Shown here piece by piece: positions 44,238 to 52,184 of a DNA stretch of 64,000 bases (its first letter is position 1; the number at the start of each line of letters is the position of its first letter). The notes below the pieces were generated by a model, which worked only from the letters and a program-made list of their open reading frames with translations, was not told where the DNA came from and did no database searches. The stretch spans positions 2,232,001 through 2,296,000 of the forward strand of contig NC_005861.2 in NCBI RefSeq assembly GCF_000011565.2, written 5' to 3'. The stretch comes from Candidatus Protochlamydia amoebophila UWE25. Lineage in GTDB: Bacteria; Chlamydiota; Chlamydiia; Chlamydiales; Parachlamydiaceae. A program made the position numbers and the translations under genes.

Positions 44238-45082
44238 AGGATTTCCTTAGTTTGTTTTTTTAATCGAAGTGTTACTGGCATTCCTTGACGCAATCCTTTA
44301 TCAGGATTTTCAGCAATAATTCGTAAACGATACACTAAGTCTGTGCGTAATTTAGTTGTTTCTACTGATTTGGGGGTAAATTCAGCTACGGGAGAAATAA
44401 ATCCAATATGCCCCTGATAAACCTTTCCTTCTTTTGTATCAGTGAATATTTCAACCATCATACCGGGATAAATCTCTCCTAGTTCAGGCTCTGCTACAAA
44501 CGATCTAACCCAAATCGGAGAAATCAATGACAGAATATAAACGGGATCTGCTTCCCTTACAATAGAACCTGGCTCTCTGATACGTGTTAAAATCGTTCCA
44601 TCATTGGGAGCGTAAATTTCTGTATCTTGTAAATTAGTCAAAGCAACTCCTAAAGCTGCTTGTGCTTCTTTTAAATTTGCCAATAAGACGTCACGAGAAG
44701 ATAGAGTATCTTCATATTCCTCACTTGAAATCGCTCCAGTCCCAATCAGTGTACGTCTTCGTTCTATCAACTGTTCAGCATTTTTTAAAGAGGCTTCAAT
44801 TGATTCTACCTGAGCTTTGGCTTGTAAAACTAAATCGACATAAGGCTGTTTATCAAGAGTGGCTATTAATTGTCCAACAGAGACAAAATCTCCTTCTTGA
44901 TAAGACATCTGATCTACTCTTCCTTTTACTCTAAATCCTAAATCAACTTGCCTCACATCGACATTTCCGTAGAGAGTAATAGAATCCTCACTCTCTTTTT
45001 TTTCTAAAAAATAATGAAAGTAAATATGAACTACTGCTGCCAAGATAAAAAGGAAAAGACAAATTAAAGCAAATCGTTTCAC
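44234..45082 (-). CDS. HlyD/EmrA-type membrane fusion protein (YbhG-like)
   Basis: 282-residue periplasmic adaptor and first gene of the pump operon. It has an N-terminal membrane anchor (about 5-25). The biotinyl-lipoyl-like halves (VDQMSYQEGDFVSVGQLIAT and IYAPNDGTILTRIREPGSIV) are separated by a coiled-coil hairpin (about 80-145). A beta-barrel domain completes the protein. With the two permeases and fused ATPase it forms an MFP-ABC pump; an outer-membrane TolC-type partner is not in this window. Confidence 0.9.
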   Translation of the reverse strand: MKRFALICLFLFILAAVVHIYFHYFLEKKESEDSITLYGNVDVRQVDLGFRVKGRVDQMSYQEGDFVSVGQLIATLDKQPYVDLVLQAKAQVESIEASLKNAEQLIERRRTLIGTGAISSEEYEDTLSSRDVLLANLKEAQAALGVALTNLQDTEIYAPNDGTILTRIREPGSIVREADPVYILSLISPIWVRSFVAEPELGEIYPGMMVEIFTDTKEGKVYQGHIGFISPVAEFTPKSVETTKLRTDLVYRLRIIAENPDKGLRQGMPVTLRLKKQTKEIL

Positions 45083-45203
45083 AAATCAACCTATTGTCAT
45101 TTAGACTTTTTTCATTAAATTTGTTCTCAATTGACATAATCTTTTATGCAACAAAAGTCAAAGATTAAAAATAAAACCCATTTTGTTGTTCACGAAAATT
45201 TAT

Positions 45204-46175
45204 TTATTTTGCTGATAAAGAAAAGACTTCCCCCCATTCGAGTTTTTTAGCTATCTTGTATTCAAGAGGAGTTCGCTTGGAAATCGTTTCTTGTTGAATT
45301 CCGTTTGGAGTGCACAACGTAAACAGACTATGACCGGATCGATGTTGAGGATGGCGTAAAATGCGAGCAGGTGGTAATAAAAGAGAGGACTTAGAAACAA
45401 CAATATAGGAAAACTTTTCGTCTTCATAATTTAAAGTTCCTCCCTTCAAACGCCTGTGGAAAGAACTTCTTTCGATACGAGCTGTAAAATGGCACCAATC
45501 TCCTCTCAGAATCGGACACTTTAAGGCATGAGAGCAAGGAGCTACGATGTGTCCTCCCATATCGATTAATGTTTGGCGAATAAGTCGAATCCTTTCAAAA
45601 CCAGTCGGAGTCCCAGGTTCGATGATCACCAAAATTTCTTTTGTGGCTTGCCAACACTTCTGTAACACCGGAAAAATAGAGGCAGAAGATAATTCGCCTA
45701 TTGAATAGGAAAGAGTAACCATATCATGCACCGGAAGCTCCTCTAATAGCTCTAGGTCCCCTATTTTCCATTGGCAATTTTGAAAAACAGCTAATTCTTT
45801 CCTCTGAGCTAATTTTTGACCCAGTAGAGCTAAAGACTGGTCTTTTTCAAATAAAGTTGCCGTTTGCAAAGGAAAAATTTGCGCAGCAGCCCACAGAGTT
45901 GTTCCAGGACCTGCTCCTAGATCTAATAAAGAATGGATAGATATGCCGTTGACTGTTTTTTTAATTTGATTGAGCGTTTGATAAACGGCAGCATAAGTGG
46001 CTGGTAGACGTGTAGCTAAATAAGAAAGGCGTTGCTGATCATTAGTCATGAACTGCTGTTTTTGGTGGGAGCGGTAACGATCTGTTAATACTTCTCTTGC
46101 ATTTAGCAGTTCATTCCAACCTGCCTGTTCTAACGCTTCAATCACACCATTTTGTAGATCTTCGGGAAGTTGCAT
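45204..46175 (-). CDS. Rsm22-like class I methyltransferase
   Basis: 323 residues. The SAM-binding loop is LLDLGAGPGTTLWAA, followed by the acidic ATLFEKDQS. The C-terminal half shows the Rsm22 pattern, with IVAPCSHALKCPILRGDWCH, FHRRLKGGTLNYEDEKFSYI and clustered cysteines that ligate an iron-sulfur cluster in mitochondrial relatives. Rsm22 proteins act in small-subunit ribosome biogenesis; bacterial members are poorly characterised. It is a stand-alone gene before the secretion operon. Confidence 0.83.
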   Translation of the reverse strand: MQLPEDLQNGVIEALEQAGWNELLNAREVLTDRYRSHQKQQFMTNDQQRLSYLATRLPATYAAVYQTLNQIKKTVNGISIHSLLDLGAGPGTTLWAAAQIFPLQTATLFEKDQSLALLGQKLAQRKELAVFQNCQWKIGDLELLEELPVHDMVTLSYSIGELSSASIFPVLQKCWQATKEILVIIEPGTPTGFERIRLIRQTLIDMGGHIVAPCSHALKCPILRGDWCHFTARIERSSFHRRLKGGTLNYEDEKFSYIVVSKSSLLLPPARILRHPQHRSGHSLFTLCTPNGIQQETISKRTPLEYKIAKKLEWGEVFSLSAK

Positions 46176-46230
46176 GTTTTATTACCTAAGCATGTTTCTT
46201 TCGTTTTTTTTATTCAATAAGGAAAAAGGA

Positions 46231-47058
46231 TTAATCATAAGGCTTTTTATCCGTTTTAGTCAGTTTAAAGTTAAGTAATTCGTTACTAATTCCTGGTTTT
46301 TGCTTTCCTTTAAAAGATTCAATGAACTGAGCTCCGATATCGGCAGATTTTTCATTCCGCTTGATCAAAATAGCCTCCACAATCTCTTCGTTTCCAAAAA
46401 TCGCTAAAAGTAATTCCCGAGAAGCAAGCTGAATCTCGATTTGAGGTTTTTCTGTATGCTTGATAAAGTTGAGCAATGAATAATACCCTTTCTCTTGATT
46501 GCGTTGTGAAAGGGCAATTTTTTCATCAGTTCCTTCTTTTATTTGCAATTCTTTCAACTTTTTTTTTGTTATGGTTCCTTTTAATATATGATAAAAAGCT
46601 TGTTGTAATACAGGATCTTCTAAGCGAATACGTTGAATATCTTCGATTTGCCTAATTTTATTGATTTTATTTAATTTTTCCGCAGCTGCCATGAAATCAT
46701 CTAACATTTCGTGCACAAAATTGGGACGTTGACTCTCAAGCCTTTTGTAAAAAGCTGCTTGTCCATACAAAACTTTGATTAAATCCTCTGTTATTTGACG
46801 TATTTGTCGAAAAACTTCTGGGCTTTTCTCCCGATTTTTCTTATTAAAAAACATTGTAAAGGAGAGCTGACGTTGGGAAGGTTCATATTCTGCATAGAGA
46901 TTCCTTTGATGCAAATTCAAAGCCTGTCGCTCGTCTTCTTCTAAATAGACTTGATATTGCCGTTGAACAATAACTGTAGATTTAAATTTTTCTAATTTTT
47001 CCACTGTGATAACAGCTGTCATTAGAATAAGCATTAAAACGAGAGGTAATACATTCAT
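46231..47058 (-). CDS. GspK-position protein of the type II secretion operon
   Basis: 275 residues from the chosen ATG at 47058, which has GAGGG upstream and lies directly after the gspJ stop; a longer frame to 47115 would overlap gspJ. It begins with a hydrophobic helix (MNVLPLVLMLILMTAVITVE) and continues with a helical hydrophilic domain. GspK occupies this place in canonical operons as the minor pseudopilin at the tip. Sequence likeness to GspK is weak, so the call rests on position and topology. Confidence 0.6.
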   Translation of the reverse strand: MNVLPLVLMLILMTAVITVEKLEKFKSTVIVQRQYQVYLEEDERQALNLHQRNLYAEYEPSQRQLSFTMFFNKKNREKSPEVFRQIRQITEDLIKVLYGQAAFYKRLESQRPNFVHEMLDDFMAAAEKLNKINKIRQIEDIQRIRLEDPVLQQAFYHILKGTITKKKLKELQIKEGTDEKIALSQRNQEKGYYSLLNFIKHTEKPQIEIQLASRELLLAIFGNEEIVEAILIKRNEKSADIGAQFIESFKGKQKPGISNELLNFKLTKTDKKPYD

Positions 47059-47059
47059 A

Positions 47060-47839
47060 TCAACCCTCGGATGAATAAAAAATATAATTTTGGCTAGAGG
47101 GCAAGACAAACGCAAACTTCAAAGTCTTCGTTTCAATTTTACCTGCTCGTTTATTTAGCGCTTGTGGATTAGTAGCCACGTCAACTTCTAAACGCAATAT
47201 GGAAGGCATTTGTGAATAGGTTTTAAACCATTCCTGATGCCATTGATTTTTTTCTGGGGTTTTCTTTTCAGGATATGGCTGCATAGGATTAATCGGATGA
47301 ATATTGGAAAAGCGCTCAGGAGCAGCGTAAAAGTCAAAATTGATACTTTCCACATTTTCTAATAAAATTTCTTTTTGCATCTCTTGATAAGGTTTGTCTG
47401 AATAAATTGGCCACATAGCCAAAGCAAGACGATGTTGTTGATCAACATACAGCCTAGCTAATATGTCGGTAGAAAAATTAGGATTAGCTCGCGTTTCGTT
47501 ATTAAAAGTAAAAATGAGACTAGGGGCATTAGAAATATGATCGTCAGGAGGTTGAGTATAAAAGTAAAATCGTCTAATAGTGCCTTGATTTTCATTGACA
47601 AGTCGTTGAAATAAATAATTTAAACGAGTTTCCGTGTAACGCATTTGAAAACTTTCTTTTTCTCTTTCCTCCGTCCAAGTATCAATCAAAGAAAGCTCTC
47701 GAAAAAAACCAAAGATAAGTGTCAGTAAAAGGGAAAGCAACAACATGGCAATTAATGTTTCAAGCAAAGTAAAATATTGTTTGCGATGCTTAACAAACTC
47801 AGAAGAAAACTCTCTAGCTCTTCCTTTATTCAGTAGCAT
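47060..47839 (-). CDS. GspJ-like pseudopilin
   Basis: About 259 residues. The N-terminal prepilin-type helix is YFTLLETLIAMLLLSLLLTL, with Glu at +5 after the Phe, but a Tyr instead of Gly before the Phe. The globular part is consistent with the large minor pseudopilin GspJ, and the order G-H-I-J-K supports it. I prefer the ATG at 47839 over the one at 47857; both lie in the end of gspI. Expected role: part of the pseudopilus tip. Confidence 0.75.
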   Translation of the reverse strand: MLLNKGRAREFSSEFVKHRKQYFTLLETLIAMLLLSLLLTLIFGFFRELSLIDTWTEEREKESFQMRYTETRLNYLFQRLVNENQGTIRRFYFYTQPPDDHISNAPSLIFTFNNETRANPNFSTDILARLYVDQQHRLALAMWPIYSDKPYQEMQKEILLENVESINFDFYAAPERFSNIHPINPMQPYPEKKTPEKNQWHQEWFKTYSQMPSILRLEVDVATNPQALNKRAGKIETKTLKFAFVLPSSQNYIFYSSEG

Positions 47840-48392
47840 GTTCTTTTTCAGGAACATCTTTTTCCTCAGAATCTAAAGGTTTTTTGGACCCTGGTTTAAA
47901 AGCTCTCTCGCCTCGATCGATGTAAATATGATAAGTATAATCAAACGAACTTTCTTGCTTTTTATCTTGTAGTTGAATGACCAATTCAACTAAATATTTT
48001 TTAGCTGTTTTAATATCTTTTTCGGAAGACAGAAAACACAGGGAATAAACAGCTTCATACCCAATTTCCTCCAGTTTTTTTTTTAATTCTTCTCCTTCAA
48101 AGGGAGCTTGAAACCGAGCCAAAATTTGATCGAGAGAGATCGTCTGTTTGTATAATTTTTCAATTAAATCGGCATGAATTAGATGAACAAGGTGGTCACG
48201 TTGATTGACTTGTATCACATTTGCTTGTTGTTTATTGATGTTAACGTAAATTTGAAAAGAGGGGATCACGCAAATCAAAATCAACAACATCGCAATCATC
48301 ACCTCCAACAATTGAAAATGACGTTTATTTTTTTGGGGTTGAAGCATTTGATTATTGCAGATCTGAGTTGGTATCAGGATATATCTCTTCAT
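47826..48392 (-). CDS. GspI-like pseudopilin
   Basis: Up to 188 residues. The prepilin-type helix is HFQLLEVMIAMLLILICVIP with Glu at +5 and His in place of the usual Gly before the cleavage Phe. If translation starts at the internal ATG at 48347, the leader is the normal short basic type; the longer start at 48392 gives an unusually long one and overlaps gspH. Minor pseudopilin by position between gspH and gspJ. Confidence 0.72.
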   Translation of the reverse strand: MKRYILIPTQICNNQMLQPQKNKRHFQLLEVMIAMLLILICVIPSFQIYVNINKQQANVIQVNQRDHLVHLIHADLIEKLYKQTISLDQILARFQAPFEGEELKKKLEEIGYEAVYSLCFLSSEKDIKTAKKYLVELVIQLQDKKQESSFDYTYHIYIDRGERAFKPGSKKPLDSEEKDVPEKEHATE

Positions 48393-48939
48393 AGATTTCT
48401 GCAGGATAAAGACGTTGGCTTTCTTCTATTTTATCCATTTCTTCTCCGGGGGGTTGCCTTCCAATGGGACTGGGATAACCACGTAAATAAATAGTTTCTT
48501 TGTTAGCATGCTTACCGGTTAATACAAGTGAGCCTTGACTCATATTTCCCAAGGAAAAAACCAATTTTAAAGATTCCTCCGTTCTTCCTCCCAGTTGATA
48601 AGTTTCGATAGCAGATAACATTAATGGGCGCTCAATCATTTTTGCCCAAGCATCGTTTAATGGCTTTTCAATTTCTAGCGAACAAGCCACCTGGTTATTC
48701 ACCGTATGGCTTATTATAACATACACATCGGCATCTAATAGCAACATTAACTCTTGAGCCGTTCTTAAGCGGTTGAGAATTTCTTGACATTCAGAATAAA
48801 AGCATTGTTCATCATAAGCTTTTTTTAATTTCATTCCAGTTAAAGTAGCGCCCATCGATAGGATTAAAAGGACGACTAATACTTCTAATAACGTAAAATG
48901 AGCCTTATGCAAGGCATTTTTCACAGACCACTCGTTCAA
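48352..48939 (-). CDS. GspH-like pseudopilin
   Basis: 195 residues. The leader KNALHKAH is followed by FTLLEVLVVLLILSMGATLT, a type IV pilin-like helix with Glu at +5. The expected Gly at -1 is His. The globular domain contains a Cys pair (QCFYSEC, about 46-52). It follows gspG with no gap on the same strand. Minor pseudopilin of the secretion system; assignment H versus I depends on order. Confidence 0.73.
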   Translation of the reverse strand: MNEWSVKNALHKAHFTLLEVLVVLLILSMGATLTGMKLKKAYDEQCFYSECQEILNRLRTAQELMLLLDADVYVIISHTVNNQVACSLEIEKPLNDAWAKMIERPLMLSAIETYQLGGRTEESLKLVFSLGNMSQGSLVLTGKHANKETIYLRGYPSPIGRQPPGEEMDKIEESQRLYPAEIYEEIYPDTNSDLQ

Positions 48940-49344
48940 TTATTTTGAATCCTTGAATAAACTGCCCTGCCCTTTTTTATTCAGATAATCTGTATATTTC
49001 GCAGAAGTGATTTCAATCTCTCCATTTTCTTTAGTCGTGACAGTATATTCTACCCCCCACCCATCTTTTTCGAGATCACGAGAATTTTTAACGAGCGGTG
49101 AATCGCTTAAAATCTTTTTCCAATTCATTGCTACATTTTCTTTTTCTTCCGGATGCATGGCAAAATGTAAATCTAAAACGGTATGAATTTTTTCAATTCC
49201 CGCTTTTGTTTTAAAGGCCTTTCCTTCATCTAAACTACCTGTATAGTTATAAGCTATCACGCCTGTAATCATTGCGATTAAGAACATGACGATCATCATT
49301 TCTACAAGTGTAACAAAATGCTTTTTACTTTTTACAACTTTCAT
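48940..49344 (-). CDS. gspG: GspG-like major pseudopilin
   Basis: 134 residues, the usual size. The helix is FVTLVEMMIVMFLIAMITGV, preceded by a basic leader KVVKSKKH. Neither His nor Phe at the possible -1 position is the canonical Gly. The C-terminal domain contains KDGWGVEYTVT, matching the DPWG-type loop of GspG that binds calcium in other bacteria, although here as KDGWG. It follows gspF and is the major pseudopilus subunit. Confidence 0.85.
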   Translation of the reverse strand: MKVVKSKKHFVTLVEMMIVMFLIAMITGVIAYNYTGSLDEGKAFKTKAGIEKIHTVLDLHFAMHPEEKENVAMNWKKILSDSPLVKNSRDLEKDGWGVEYTVTTKENGEIEITSAKYTDYLNKKGQGSLFKDSK

Positions 49345-49362
49345 AACATCCTCTTTATTTTT

Positions 49363-50550
49363 TCAACCTGCTGAAAAAGAGCTGACATCTGTTAATGGCA
49401 ACATAATAGCCAAAAGCACTGTGCCAATAACGAGTCCCATCACAATTAAAATAACTGGTTGTGCCAAAGCCATCACCCGATCTAATGTTTTCTCAATTTC
49501 TTGTTCATACATATCTGCAATACGACTTAACATCACGATAGACGTCCCTGATTCTTCACCAACAGCTAACATTTTTGAAACCAATGGAGGAATATATTTA
49601 GACTTCCCTAATTCTTGGCTTAAAGAGTGCCCTTCGATAATCTTCGCTTCAGCCTGTTGAATTTCTTTTTCCAAAACCACATTATGCATCACTCCACGAG
49701 AGATGCGAAGAGACTCTATCATGTTCAATCCCCCCTGAAGAAGCGTTCCCATCGTACGGCAAAATCTTGCCACAGCCGTTTGAATAACTAAAGTATTAAT
49801 CACAGGTATGCGCAAAAGCGTTTTTTCCATCCATAACTTTCCTTCTGAAGAACGAAATTTCCAAATGACAAAAACTGTTCCTGCTACGAAAGCAGGCAAG
49901 TATAACCACCAATAATTTCTAAAAAAGTGGCTTAAACCTAAAATGGCATTTGTAAAAGCATTGAGTTTACGTTCTGCAAAAATTCCTTCTAAAGAGGGAA
50001 CGACAAATCCAAGTAAGAGGGTGATAATCAACAACGAAAATCCCCCTAAGATACAAGGATAAATCATTGCTGTCGTGATTTGTTTTTTTAATTTCATTTG
50101 TTTGGCAAGAAGTTGCGTGAGTTTTTCTAAAATCGGACCTAGCATCCCAACAGCTTCTCCAGCCGCTACCATTCCGCAATACAGTTGGTCAAAACTCTCC
50201 GAATACGTTGCCATTGCTCCAGACAAACTCATTCCTGTACGAATTTGTTCACATAAACTTAAAACAACGCGGTGAAAAGACTCTCCTCTCGATTGCTCTT
50301 CAATAGCAATTAAGCTTTCATAAAGGGGAATACCAGCATTGACTAATTGAGAAAGTTGAACTGTAAAAGCTAAGAGAGCCTCTCCTTTTAGGTTTTGCTT
50401 TCCGTTAATTTTACTTTTTGTTTGAATCTGCGTAATGAGTAATCCTTGATCGCGCAATTTTTCTTTAGCATCACGTTCACTGATCGCTTCAATCACTCCT
50501 GTTCGACGTTTTTTTTTCTCATCGACATACTGATATTGATAAAGCGGCAT
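49363..50550 (-). CDS. gspF: Type II secretion inner-membrane protein GspF
   Basis: 395 residues with the two GspF/PilC domains (about 60-185 and 265-390). Motifs are YQYVDEKKKRRTGVIEA at the start, LLAFTVQLSQLVNAGIPL and FCRTMGTLLQGGLNMIESL. Three membrane helices are visible (about 160-182, 208-228, 362-384). It is the platform protein of the secretion machine, 3 bases from gspE on the same strand. Confidence 0.95.
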   Translation of the reverse strand: MPLYQYQYVDEKKKRRTGVIEAISERDAKEKLRDQGLLITQIQTKSKINGKQNLKGEALLAFTVQLSQLVNAGIPLYESLIAIEEQSRGESFHRVVLSLCEQIRTGMSLSGAMATYSESFDQLYCGMVAAGEAVGMLGPILEKLTQLLAKQMKLKKQITTAMIYPCILGGFSLLIITLLLGFVVPSLEGIFAERKLNAFTNAILGLSHFFRNYWWLYLPAFVAGTVFVIWKFRSSEGKLWMEKTLLRIPVINTLVIQTAVARFCRTMGTLLQGGLNMIESLRISRGVMHNVVLEKEIQQAEAKIIEGHSLSQELGKSKYIPPLVSKMLAVGEESGTSIVMLSRIADMYEQEIEKTLDRVMALAQPVILIVMGLVIGTVLLAIMLPLTDVSSFSAG

Positions 50551-50552
50551 AC

Positions 50553-52184
50553 CTACCCTTCTTCCTCAATTCCTCTTGCCACGCGCAGTACTTCTGCTAC
50601 AGTCGAAACACCTTGTTTAACCAGTTCTGCTCCATGACCAAGTAAGCTCACCATTCCTTGTGACAAAGCCACTTTACGCATTTCTATGGCATCTGGACTT
50701 TGGACAATTTGTTTATTGATTGCATGATTAACTGGCATTAACTCATAAACGCCCTGACGCCCTTTAAACCCAGTTCCATAACAAGAGGAACACCCTTTAC
50801 CTCGATAGAGGAAACCATTTTTCAATTCTTCTGACCGAATTCCCAAACTTTGCAACTCTCGAGGACTCGGTTCATAAGTTTCTTTACAATCTGAACATAT
50901 TCTTCTGACAAGCCTTTGAGCTAGAACACCTACAATACAAGAAGACAATAAATAAGGTTCAATTCCCATATCGACAAGGCGAGTAATCGCAGAAGGAGCA
51001 TCATTGGTATGAAGCGTACTTAAAACGAGGTGCCCTGTCAAAGCAGCTTGAATGGCTATTTCTGCTGTTTCTTTATCTCTAATTTCTCCCACCATAATCA
51101 CATCGGGGTCTTGACGTAAGATATGTCTTAAACCCGTAGCAAAATCGAGCTTAATTTTATGGTGGACTCCAATTTGTGCAATCCCTCTTAAATTATACTC
51201 TACTGGATCTTCAATGGTCATGATGTTGATCTCATCATTTGTCATATCACAAATAGCACTATAAAGAGTTGTCGTTTTTCCGCTTCCCGTTGGCCCCGTC
51301 ACTAAAACAATACCTTCTGGTAATGAAACGAGCTTTTGAAATTGCTCAAAAACAGAAGGAAGCATCCCAATTTTATCCAATCCAAGTAAGACATTTCCTT
51401 TATCTAAAATACGCAAAACAATACGCTCGCCTCCTGCAATTGGCACTGTACTTACACGAAAATCTACTTCCCGTCTTCCCATACGTAATTTGATACGTCC
51501 ATCTTGCGGCAAACGATGCTCGGCAATATCTAATTTGGACATGACTTTGATACGAGTCAATAATTGAGTTTGGTAATCTTGCGAAGGAGCATGCCTATTT
51601 TGCAAAACTCCATCAATGCGATATCGAACCCGCATTCCATTTTCTGAAGGCTCAAAATGAATATCAGAAGCCCCTTGCTGAATGGCTTCTGTTAAAATTA
51701 AATTAAGGAGCTGGACAACTGGGGATTGCAGCTTGCTTTGATCAAAAAGATCAAAAATTTCAATATCGCCTTCTTTTCCTTCTTCGCTTTTGTCTCCCAT
51801 CCCAGCAATCAGTTGCGAAGCTGCACCATGTTCAGTGTTATAACAATCATGTATAGCTGACAAAATCACATCACGAGGGCTATAAACGGCTTCAATTTCA
51901 GCGTTTAAAAAAAACCGAAGCTCTTCTAGTGGAGCTAAATTAAGAGGATCAGCCACAGCGACAACTACGATAGTTCCCTGATCTTCCACAGGAAGAATAA
52001 TATGCTTTTTGGCAAATGCATAAGGAACTTGTCTATAACGCTCTTTACTTACTCGAAAAGAAGACAAGTCAAGGTAACAAGTCATCCCAAATTGTTCGGC
52101 AAGCTTCGCTTGAGCTTGTTCTCCTCCTAATTTTTCTTTTAATAAAAACTCTTTATTTCCTGTTTCCTCATTATCGCCCGTCAT
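50553..52184 (-). CDS. gspE: Type II secretion ATPase GspE
   Basis: 543 residues from the ATG at 52184 (AAGGAG close upstream); an ATG at 52211 would add nine residues and deepen the overlap with gspD. Walker A is GPTGSGKTTTLYSAI, the Asp box MTIEDPVEY, Walker B DPDVIMVGEIRD and the His box LTGHLVLSTLHTND. A tetracysteine zinc module follows (CSDCKE and CSSCYGTG). It powers pseudopilus assembly. The N-terminal GspE_N domain is present (YRQVPYAFAKKHIILPVEDQ). Confidence 0.95.
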   Translation of the reverse strand: MTGDNEETGNKEFLLKEKLGGEQAQAKLAEQFGMTCYLDLSSFRVSKERYRQVPYAFAKKHIILPVEDQGTIVVVAVADPLNLAPLEELRFFLNAEIEAVYSPRDVILSAIHDCYNTEHGAASQLIAGMGDKSEEGKEGDIEIFDLFDQSKLQSPVVQLLNLILTEAIQQGASDIHFEPSENGMRVRYRIDGVLQNRHAPSQDYQTQLLTRIKVMSKLDIAEHRLPQDGRIKLRMGRREVDFRVSTVPIAGGERIVLRILDKGNVLLGLDKIGMLPSVFEQFQKLVSLPEGIVLVTGPTGSGKTTTLYSAICDMTNDEINIMTIEDPVEYNLRGIAQIGVHHKIKLDFATGLRHILRQDPDVIMVGEIRDKETAEIAIQAALTGHLVLSTLHTNDAPSAITRLVDMGIEPYLLSSCIVGVLAQRLVRRICSDCKETYEPSPRELQSLGIRSEELKNGFLYRGKGCSSCYGTGFKGRQGVYELMPVNHAINKQIVQSPDAIEMRKVALSQGMVSLLGHGAELVKQGVSTVAEVLRVARGIEEEG

